NCBI GenBank assembly: GCA_030545055.2
Contig: CM061532.1
Location: forward strand, 213,326,296-213,390,295
DNA from: Neoaliturus tenellus
Lineage: Eukaryota; Arthropoda; Insecta; Hemiptera; Cicadellidae
DNA: 64,000 bases
Reading direction: 5' to 3'
The notes under the pieces are model-generated. The model did no database searches. It saw only the letters and a program-made list of their open reading frames with translations, and had not been told where the DNA came from. How positions within the stretch are numbered: the first letter of the stretch is position 1; every line of letters starts with the position of its first letter. This document shows positions 55,103 to 64,000 of this stretch, in pieces. The translations under genes and the position numbers were made by a program.

Positions 55103-55129
55103 TACTATCCTTCCGTGCCCTGCCCCCCA

Positions 55130-56040
55130 ATTGATGTAATTTCAATACAATATACAAATTTAACCCTAGCACTAAGACACTTTGTTATTTGAAAGAAAAG
55201 TTTAATTTGATTAAAATTAAAACAAATAAGAAAAACATTAAATGTATTTGTATAGAATACTGAAAATAATTAAAATTGGATCACTAAGTAACATGAGTTT
55301 TGCAAAACAATATTTGTAGTCTTCAAAACTAAAAATGCATTATAGCTCGAAAAAAAACACTTTTTACTTTCGTAATAAAATAATCCACGATTATACAAAG
55401 TTACTGAGCACTGCTTTCATACTATCGTGAGTAGATAAAATTTTAGAAAAATTTAGGCCTAATATTAAAGCTAAATGTACTTTGTTATGTAAACAAAATA
55501 TTTAGATTTCGTTTAAGAATTAATTGAAAATAATAAGAATAATATACAATAAATCTATTTACATGTAATACTAAAAATAGTTTATTTATATTACACAATT
55601 AAATTTGTAAAGCAATGTTTGCAATGTTTTAAACTTTCCTAGTAAAATAAATAAATAAATAAAATAAAATCATGACAGTTTGAAAGAGAGAAATAAACCG
55701 TTATGTTTTTATAATACAGTCTAATATTTTAATAAAAAATCTACTGAGAAGAGCTTCTATAACATATTAGAATACATTATTATTTAAGAACAAAATTAAA
55801 AAATGTACAAATTTAATTTATATTTAGACAAGGGAAAAAAGTATTTAAACTTCAAACACCATTTAGTGTCAAAGAATTGATAAGCGGAAAATAATTCTTT
55901 TTTACTTTTAAATGGTGAATCTACATGACCAATATTTATTATATTTACTGCTCTTAATAACTATGTATAAATCGATAACTTACCCTGTTCATAAGATAAT
56001 GTCTGAAATAAACTTATAACCAAAAAATACAGGTATAAAA
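55130..56040. other. AT-rich gap between LINE ORF1 and ORF2
   Basis: About 900 bp, very AT-rich, no open frame of note. Longer than a normal ORF1-ORF2 spacer, so an AT-rich insertion within the LINE is likely, but no ends were seen. Confidence 0.4.
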
Positions 56041-56072
56041 AGTATATCTCTGCATGTCCATTAGAAGTTATT

Positions 56073-57010
56073 TCATCCCATCAGAAGATTGTCCACGTCC
56101 TCCATGGTTCTCAGTGGCGTGGGGCGGCATTCCGGGTCGGACTTCCTCTTGGCGTACAGCTTGCAGTCTCGGCTCCAGGCGGATGCTAGCTTCCCATCTC
56201 GAACGGCTTTTCGCGCCTTGCCTAGGATTGCTTTATTATGCGCGGTGAGGTGGTCATTGAAGTAGATTCTAGTAGATGTCCAGGATTCACACAAAGCAGA
56301 TGCAATTAGTTTTTGTCTATGGACGAAGGCTGCATTCAACCACGCTGCTTTACACTCCCTCGACACAAATTTCACAATAATAGCTGGGTTCGGATAATTG
56401 TTTGTCACTGGGAGCCTATGCGCTATGGAAATATCGTATGTGTTATATCTAGCCTGAATAATAGTCGCTAATTTCCCTAGAATTGTATACACATTTTCAC
56501 CTTTAACGTAAGGCACGCCCACAATCTCTATGCTATCTTTCCTTTAATATTGTTCCATATTTCGCATTTGTAGTTTGATTTCATCAACCTCGTTTTTAAG
56601 TTTTTCGTTTTCTTCAACAATATTATTGAAATCAACTTTTCGAGCTTCATTTTCGGAAACCAACTGATTGACCGTAGTTTGCAAAGTTGAAATAGTGTTA
56701 TTGACACACTGGAGCTGGCTATTAACACTCTCGATACTAGAGTTTACCTGCACAAGTTGGCTGCTTAGATGCTTGTTGAGGTTTTCAATCGAAGCAACAA
56801 TAGAGGAAAGGTCCACTTGACTGTGAGGTTGGGAAGGATTCTGCTCACACACATCACACAACCACGAGTTTTTAATCTGGTTACTGAGTTTCTTAAAATT
56901 TGCATCAGAACCAATGCGCGAATACGCGGGATGGTACAAGTTTTTGCATTTCACTCACGTGATCGCTAGTTTTGCATCACTAACCTCTGATGCACACTCC
57001 GCACACGATG
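56073..57010 (-). pseudogene. LINE ORF1: PHD-like finger, coiled coil, C-terminal domain
   Basis: Read from 57010: C-A-E-C and further Cys/His to W-L-C-D-V-C form a PHD-like finger, split by a frameshift near 56955. A coiled coil (S-x-L-x-x-V-N heptads) follows to 56544, another frame break at 56525, then a ~145-codon C-terminal domain with H-R-L-P and I-V-K-F-V-S-R. Zinc finger plus coiled coil ORF1 proteins coat LINE RNA. Confidence 0.65.
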
Positions 57011-57740
57011 GCATTTTTAGGATCACGTAAAAGTTACAATAAAAAGTAAAGATTTCCAACAAATTATATAATTCGAGCACGTTAAAACAGTACGGGCGGC
57101 AGGGCCGGCGGCAGTGAACTAGATAGCCGGGGTCAGAGGGCAAACGTCCGCACTCGACGGCATCCAGGAAGGAACTCAACTTCTAGATCTCCTATTGGTT
57201 AATTTTTAATGTCTTATTTTATTTCAATGCTATTTAACAGCTGATAGTAGTTATCTGATATCTTCCCCTTCACTAGCCAACAAGTCATCTCACAACTACA
57301 CATGACGTCAAAAATGCAGGATAGCTTCAAACAGCTGTTGGTGTCATCTACCTTGGTTTGTTCTAGACACATTGGCAGAAGCAGAAGCATTGTAATATAT
57401 TTAAGCATTTGTTTCTATTTAACATATGTTTACAGGACATATGTTTGAAGATTCTTTTGATTAGAGGATTACAACCAACGAGGCTTAAATTATTAGGCCT
57501 ACATGTAGAGTGATAAAAACATGTTATTTTTTTATCCCTGTTATTTTACGCAATTCATCCTGTTTCCTTGGAAACCATCGCACACCTACCCTCGTTTCCT
57601 TGGTTACCAGTTTAAGCTATTCTGATTTGCCATAAGAAGCTTCAATCACAAATTATAGTTTTAAAACATCTGATTATTTCTTGTTTGTTTAAAAGACTTT
57701 GATTTGATAATATTTAAGCAAGCTATTGAAGATGATTACC

Positions 57741-58285
57741 ATAGAAACGAAGAATAGGAATGGGTAAAATGGGAGATACCAAATGGGAAACTGCAAATAA
57801 AGGACTGGTTACTAAGGAAACGGCGGGAATCGAGGGTAAAATGGTGCCAATCAACAGGTGGAAAATTTGTCTATCTTTGTATCACTCTATCTTATTAAAC
57901 CTCTTTGATACAACCTATTGTCTGCTCCTGCCATTATTTTTTATATTGTTTTTATGTTATTTACATTGGTTGTACGTCTTTGGTTTTTGTAGTGATTGTG
58001 ACCCTGTATACATTTCACCACATGAGAGGTATCTACAGGGGTATCACAAAAGAATTACACTCCTCTCCATTACCCGGCCGTGCCGCGACGCGATGCAGTG
58101 GCATGGAACCTTAAATCAAACTCAAAATCGTAAATATTTTGTAAATAGTGTAGAATGTTAATTTTTAGAGATACCCCAGAAGAATAGGTATGGGTAAAAT
58201 GGCAGATACCAGATGGGAAACTGCAAATAAAGGACTGGTTACTAAGGAAACGGCTGGAATCGCGGGTAAAAGGGTGCCACATGTG
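57741..58285. repeat. Direct repeat pair, ~110 bp units 431 bp apart
   Basis: Units at about 57757 and 58188 share GGACTGGTTACTAAGGAAAC and flanking sequence with few differences. Short open frames across it do not look coding. Nothing else was recognised in 57181-58829. Confidence 0.65.
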
Positions 58286-58829
58286 GCGAAATGTAAATAG
58301 GTTCACAATCTCTACAAGAACCAAAGGCATACAACCAAGGTAAATATAATACTTTCAACGTTCTTGTCACTGGGTAAACATAAAAAATGTCTGTATATTC
58401 CAAGATGAATTAAAACATTCACTTTTTGACTTGAACGATTCTTTTATAACTGTTCGAACAACTCCGTCGCATTCAAAATTATTTAATTTTAGATTACTAT
58501 GTTTCTTTAGGCCCCTATACGCTAGTGGCACATTCTAACTTTTAAATGGTTCAAGCCCAAAACGGCAACTATGGGCCCAGAGGATGGATCCGTCGAGGAT
58601 CATTGTGAGGATTGTGAGGTGAGCATACCATTCGGAACCCATATCCCTAGTCCCAGTCCCGCTGGAAAAATTGAATTCCAACTTCACTTCTTTAATGAAA
58701 ACCTAGATATTATTTTCATCATAAATGACTGCAATAGCCCAGTAAAGGTCATTCGGCACAAATTTTCTTCATGCTAAGTGGTAACACCCATTCATTCCTC
58801 AAGCCGTTCCTATCGGTTTTGTATTTTAT

Positions 58830-59960
58830 CATAATATTGAATCATATTGGAGTAGTTTTATACCTTTCTAAAGCCTTTGACTGAGTCAAGCATGATATAC
58901 TATTAGACATGTTAAGAGTCTGCAGTACCTTCGCCATCTTGATTTTTAGTCCCATAAGAACAATGTTAATTATAGGTGTCTTTGAAACACTTCATCTCGA
59001 TAATCTTGCATCGGATTCGCATGAAACTTGAATACGTTCACAGTAATAGTATGGCAGTTCATATGATGGATAATTTTTTTATAAACGTCCTAAAAATGAT
59101 TTAACATGGTTTAACAATTGTGATAGTATACGTTGATTATTTTCTTTATTCGAGTGGATAATTTGTTATATTAATTTTCAATCATATCAAATGAAAGACA
59201 CTATGGTAACAATTAAAATGACATTTAGTTTGTAATTTTCAGACGAAAAACAAACTCTCAGAAATGTTTCAAATTTAACATTGTTCTTATGGGACAAAAC
59301 GCCGAAATGGTGTAGGTACGGTAGACTCTTCAATGATTTGGGGATAAGAGGTAGGCTAAACCATACAAGTGGCTTGACTCTTATCTCTACAATAGGAAAC
59401 AAGTAGATATTAATGGTATTTTATCAGTACCCATTAATCTTAAATTTTGTGTCCCTCAAGGATCCATTCTTTTCCCCATTCTATTTTTACTTTACGTCAA
59501 TAATTGTGAATCGTCGATAAAATTTTGCCATTTGACACAATTTGCTGATGACACAACTTTGAGTATATCATGCAGAGACAATCACAGCTTAGAATGAGAA
59601 TTATTCAATGATTTGAATTCATGTGTTCAATTTTTCTCTAAAAGAAATCTTAAAGTAAATCTTCATAAATCAAACTATGTACATTTTTCAGCTGGTCTAT
59701 TAATTGATCAAGGACCAAATGTATTTATAGACGATTATCCGTTAGAGGAAGATGACTATGTGAAATTCCTAGGAATACTACTTGACAGAGGATTGACTTG
59801 AAGTTTTCATATAGACAATGTTTCCTCTAAAGTATCATCAAATATTAATATTTTAAAACATTTGGCCAATTTTGTGGTGACACAAATTTTATTCATTGCT
59901 TATTACACACTAATTTACACACACTTATATGGAATTATAATATTGTGCATACAACCGTAT
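58830..59960 (+). pseudogene. Second LINE reverse-transcriptase relic
   Basis: Plus-strand frames with L-S-K-A-F-D, S-Y-L-Y-N-R-K-Q, V-P-Q-G-S-I-L-F-P-I and F-A-D-D-T in RT order, then K-V-N-L-H-K-S and F-L-G-I-L-L-D. Frames are broken by stops and by the insert 58916-59328. Different from the LINE at 50933-57180. Confidence 0.75.
58916..59328. mobile_element. MITE-like insert in the RT relic
   Basis: Ends are ~50-bp imperfect inverted repeats beginning GAGTCT, containing a perfect 20-bp pair GTCCCATAAGAACAATGTTA (58949-58968 with 59276-59295). It falls between the A-F-D and S-Y-L-Y-N-R blocks of the RT. No coding capacity. Confidence 0.65.
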
Positions 59961-60110
59961 TAACAGATTTTTTGTGTTAGAATTATTTTTTGAGTAATAT
60001 TTTTACCATACTTAATATTTATTCTGCAAAAGAAAGCTTTCAGAATAATTTTTAAATTGAAACAACGAGAATCTTGTAAAGATACTTTCAAAAGCATACA
60101 TTTACTTACA

Positions 60111-60112
<2 letters not shown>

Positions 60113-60193
<81 letters not shown>
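60113..60193. repeat. (TA)n microsatellite
   Basis: About 40 TA units without interruption. Confidence 0.95.
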
Positions 60194-60196
<3 letters not shown>

Positions 60197-60202
60197 GACG
60201 TT

Positions 60203-60405
60203 CACAGAGTTTTGAGTCCAATTTCTCTTCCTACACCGCGCATCGAAGCCATCGCCTGGCTTCACAAGGTGGCTCCAAAACGCGGTGGTTTTAGAGATAA
60301 TGACCGTGTTTTGAGCCTCACAGTGGTTTGGAGCCAACTGGCTTCAAAAGCACGGACCGCATTTCGGAGCCAGCGTATAAACACATGTGGCTTCAAAACG
60401 CTGTG
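60203..60405. mobile_element. Short inverted-repeat element (MITE-like)
   Basis: CACAGAGTTTTGA at the left faces TTCAAAACGCTGTG at the right; inside, TGGCTTCAAAA/TTTTGAGCC units repeat. About 203 bp, non-coding. Confidence 0.5.
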
Positions 60406-61295
60406 AAAACGTAGAACGTAGTTGAAGTAATATATTGCTTTACTGGTGTTGGCATGTTTAATGCTGCTGTAATTACTGTAATATCTTAACAGGAGAAAGC
60501 TTAAAATAAATAAAAGTTTTATAAAAACATGAAAATTGATTTTAAAATAAATAAATGTACATAATTTTTATCTTATGAGGGAAATAAAGTTTTTGAGATA
60601 TAAATTTTGGTTACTATTTCGCAAAAGTTTCTTTTATACACTTTTGCATTATCTTAAAATAAACTAGGTTTTCCATGATGGCCTAGTTTACAAATAGTAA
60701 AAAATCCTTTTTCGCTACACTAGTGTGAAAAAGTTTATCACCTGCGAAAATTAATTATTATATTGTTTGCTACGTAGTTGGAATGTTTACAACTGAAAGT
60801 AATGTTTACTCTCTTTTTCTGATTTAAACAAATAAACCTTTGTTATTGTTTCACTCGGTTCCAGTGCTTTTCAGCGTTATACCACCCAATGGTCCCGGGA
60901 CTCCCACGATTTTCGACGATTGTGAGCGTGGCCCAGTTACTTGGTCCGAACTTCGGCGGCGTCGCGGTCGGGGACCACGACCACGTACGCGAGAACAGTT
61001 GCAGCCATCAGTGCGGGCGCACGACACGGGAGGTTGCTCCCTACTCACACCAAATAGGCTTATGTACATTCAGCGGAATACTACAAAGGGTGGAATAAAA
61101 TATAGAGACACGGACTATACGATGGCTATACTGTCACATAATGTTTGTGTATTAACTCAGACCAAAATGATGTCAGTGTTTGAAAGTAAAATCTCCCTAT
61201 GGTGTCATATTTTTTTGAAAGTAAAATCTCCCTATGGTGTCATATTTTTTTAAAAGTAAAATCTCCCTATGGTGTCATATTTTTATACAGTAATA
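60406..61295. other. Mixed sequence with a GC-rich patch and short tandem repeats
   Basis: 60880-61060 is GC-rich with many CG dinucleotides, unlike its surroundings; open frames exist but none resembles a known protein. 61183-61285 carries three copies of a ~34-bp unit with GTAAAATCTCCCTATGGTGT. Confidence 0.5.
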
Positions 61296-62231
61296 GTCCA
61301 GGCTCTAAACAGGTTGAGCATGCACTAAAAGTCTAACAAAATTTGACTTTTGATTATTGTTGGGAACATTTAGTAGATGTAAAAAATCGATGTTGCCACA
61401 TTTCCAGAGTGGGCAAAACACGGGGGACGGGGGACGCCCCCTAGAGGAAGTCGTTAAGGTAACTGTAATGGCCTATGTCATGTTATATATCATTTTAAAG
61501 GTCTTTGAATGTAGATTCAAATGCCACAAACCCGATCTCTAAAAGTTGAATATAACACAAGTTATTGCATTTTGAAATTTCGATAATCTGCTTTTATGCA
61601 AAGTTGGACTGCCTGCCATTTCTGGCTCAAACGGTCATTTGAGGTCGAGTTGGCAACATTGTTTTCAAATCTATTTCAATTCTATCTATCTCCTCTTTGT
61701 AAAGATCCTGAAAATTAGGTTAAATGTTTTCTCATAAGTCTTCATTTGCCGTCTTCGATTGCTGTCCGAAATATTAATACTACAATATTATTTTCAGTCC
61801 AATTTGGGACAGCCCATGACATTCTTTTGAAATATTAACGTAAGCTTTAGGATTATGTTTATCAAAAAAACAATGCCGCAAAGCCGACCTAAAATGAACG
61901 ATCGAGTCAGAAATGGCAGGCAGTCAAACTTTGCATAAAAAGTATTTTGCCGAAATTTTAAAACGCAATATCTCGCGTCATATTCGACCTTTAGAGGTCG
62001 GGTTTGTGGAATTTGAATATACATTCAAAGACCTTTAAAATGATATGCAACATGACATAGGTCATACAGTTTCCTCTATGACTTCCTCTAGGGGGCGTTC
62101 CCCATATTGTGCCCATTTTGGAAATGTGGTAACATCTATTTTTTTCATCTATTAAATTTCCTCACAAATAATGCAAGACGTCAAATTTTGTTAGACTTTC
62201 AGTGCATGCTCAACCTTTTTAGAGCCTGGAC
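61296..62231. mobile_element. Foldback element with ~330-bp inverted repeats
   Basis: GTCCAGGCTCTAAA at 61296 is mirrored at 62231, and the similarity runs inward about 330 bp on each side with small differences (for example ACGGGGGACGCCCCC against GGGGGCGTTCCCC). The ~270-bp centre has no gene. Confidence 0.75.
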
Positions 62232-64000
62232 AATACGGACTTTTTTCTTTGGCTAGTGATATGGAGTTAGTTATATGAACATATCATGGATTTAAAAGTC
62301 AGGACCTGGGGATAGAGGATTTACTTGGTAAGCTTAAACAATTCCTCATTTTTTCTATTAATGATATCATCAGCAGACGACACACTAAAATGTCAGTGCA
62401 AAAAGGCTTCTTTCAATTCAAGCCGAGCTCGTTCATCTGATAATGATAAGGAAGGAGAATTTAAGTTTTGCAGCAGTGTAGGAATTTAAGTATTTGATTT
62501 GGAAGAGGTATCAATCGGCTGGAACCCATATACATGATTTAAAGCATTTCCACATCCGGGATCGAATCACGTTTCAATCATATTATTATATATCTTTGTT
62601 TATAAAATCGTCTCGGAAGATAACGGTGTATTACCTTTATTGCCAAATTTATCGTGGACGTATCCAGACACCACAAAGTATAGTAATGAACTACGTAACT
62701 TTCTGCTAACAAGCCGCAAAAAACTGGTCTTTAGATATTATCGTGTATAATACAAAAGCACCAGCCTCTTCAAAACAGCGCGTGGGAAAACAACCTTACG
62801 GTATACGCAGCCCTGGTTCGATTTTGAATGCTTTGTGGAATAAAAAAAACAGAAAAAAGTGTTTTTACTCTTCAATTTGTTCAGGAAGTGTAAAGACGGC
62901 TACACACTACCGGACCTTATTCCACTAGACCGTACATCAGACCGAGCATCGTACCGAACATTGCACCATACAGGAAGGTAAATTTACTCCGAACATTTCC
63001 CCAAACAAGATCTTGGACCGAGCATCGTACCGGACAGATTCACCGAGCGCGGTGATGGAAGTTTAGAAAGAGAGAGGGATAGCATGAGTAAGTGAGAGCG
63101 CCAGAGGATACGGGGAGTGGGTCTATCGGTTAAAACGTGAGTGTTCGCGACGGCGTCCGGAGCTAAATTGACCCTGACACACTATCATCCATCGGACCGA
63201 TCTTTTCCTTGATGTTTCGCTATATAACAACCTCTAGCCCTCCGAGCATTCAATATAGCACCCCTGGAGCGTAACGCATTTTTTCAAGGATTTGCATACT
63301 TTCAAATAAAAATAAATAAAACATAAATTTTATGACCTAGCACTATAAATGTATATATTTTATGAAAGTAAATAAACTGGACTATCTATAAATAAAAAAT
63401 AATTACCCTTACTAATTGTTTCCAAAATTAGGCTACAGGTTGAAAATAAAAAATACAAAAAAAAATATTTTATGTAACTTTGCTCTACTCAAAAATAATT
63501 TTAGAAATAGATAATCAAAAATCCAATATATACATTTTGTTTAGAATTTCATGCAGTTTAAGAAAATGTATAATTAATATAGGCTAGAAGCATTCGAAAA
63601 AAATGTATGTTGAATAAAACCAAATATGTCCTATGGTACTTACCCTAAAACCATAAGAACACATGTAAAATCAAGCTAGGAATATTATACTAATTCCTAC
63701 TCATATTTACGTTTATAAACTCGATAAAACATATTAATTTATTCCAATAATGTAAATTAACAGTATTAGTAACACTTTTAATCATTTATAACCTTAAAAC
63801 AATTGGTAAAATACATATTTCAATGTTTACAAAGTTAGCAGTTTTTTCCAGATGTTTCATTCCATATTACAAACAACCAATCACGATCCGCCATTTGAAA
63901 TGGGTGTTTTTTGATATCTTAGAATCTCTTGGTAACAGCGGTAGTGTTCATGGGTCCATTTCTGTCATTCATTATAAAGTTACATCACGTTTTCGAAGAG
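62232..64000. other. AT-rich flank, no recognised gene
   Basis: 62895-63240 has repeated GACCGAGCATCGTACCG (about 62940 and 63020) and ACACACTA...CGGACC phrases at both sides, hinting at another small inverted element. The remainder to 64000 is AT-rich without coding signals. Confidence 0.4.

Larger units (their letters stand above)
50933..57180 (-). mobile_element. Non-LTR retrotransposon (LINE, CR1/jockey-like), degenerate
   Basis: Minus-strand element with an ORF1, an APE endonuclease, RT and ORF2 C-terminal region in the expected order, an AATAAA near the 3' end and a (TTTGA)n-type tail at 50933-50955. Multiple frameshifts, stops and one apparent insertion make it inactive. Family placement rests on domain order only. 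Confidence 0.8.

Noticed and set aside
59960..60337. Open frame with a long Tyr-Ile repeat
   Set aside because: Created by the TA microsatellite.
60840..61253. 137-codon open frame in a GC-rich patch
   Set aside because: All three frames of the patch are open because of GC bias; no recognisable domain and it runs into tandem repeats.
1..64000. CRISPR arrays, rRNA or tRNA genes
   Set aside because: No regular spaced repeats of that kind and no cloverleaf or rRNA-like segment was noticed; scanned by eye only.

Overview
The window is AT-rich eukaryotic chromosomal DNA, most likely from an arthropod and probably an insect. That guess rests on the repeat content: non-LTR retrotransposon pieces with an APE-type endonuclease and a PHD-like ORF1, several MITE-like and foldback elements, and microsatellites. 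No host gene is recognisable. About three quarters of the window is two related endogenous Maverick/Polinton elements of the adintovirus type, in the same orientation. Coordinates not taken from open reading frames were counted by eye and may be off by 1-3 bases.

Copy A runs from before base 1 to about 21642 and has lost only the outer ~200 bp of its left end to the window edge. Copy B is complete, 23259-49618 (26,360 bp). It has 257-bp terminal inverted repeats, begins AG and ends CT, and is flanked by a 6-bp target duplication (cccata), which are the hallmarks of Polinton integration. Nearly all genes are on the minus strand. Read in transcription order from the right end, they are: a zinc-binding proline/serine-rich protein and acidic early-type proteins; one (A) or three (B) bHLH-like proteins with other small proteins; protein-primed DNA polymerase B; integrase; packaging ATPase; a 352-aa protein; a repeat-built fibre-like protein; a PLA2-type minor capsid protein; adenain-like protease; penton-like protein; a 74-aa overlapping ORF; the double-jelly-roll major capsid protein; and eight small or medium accessory proteins. 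One plus-strand gene sits inside the right end of each copy.

The most unusual observations are these. (1) In both copies the protease frame has no ATG before its conserved N-terminal region. The upstream PLA2 frame carries an in-phase A AAA AAC slippery heptamer that leads by -1 shift exactly into the protease frame. (2) A module recurs at gene 3' ends: a stem-loop, a T6 run, then TGACCTTGA (a monomeric nuclear-receptor site). It is inverted at the right end, where the only plus-strand genes lie. (3) There is a perfect AGGTCA-t-TGACCT palindrome, an ecdysone-response-element type site, in the right-end control region. (4) Copy B has a family of bHLH-like genes, each with the same covarying ~70-nt hairpin downstream. 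(5) The capsid proteins are almost identical between copies while the fibre-like proteins diverge strongly. (6) Copy A carries several scars showing that it derives from a B-like ancestor by deletion and gene fusion.

Downstream of copy B are ~1.3 kb without recognised features; a broken minus-strand LINE (about 50933-57180); a second, plus-strand RT relic (58830-59960) split by a MITE-like insert; a TA microsatellite; a small inverted-repeat element; a 0.9-kb foldback element (61296-62231); and ~1.8 kb of AT-rich sequence.
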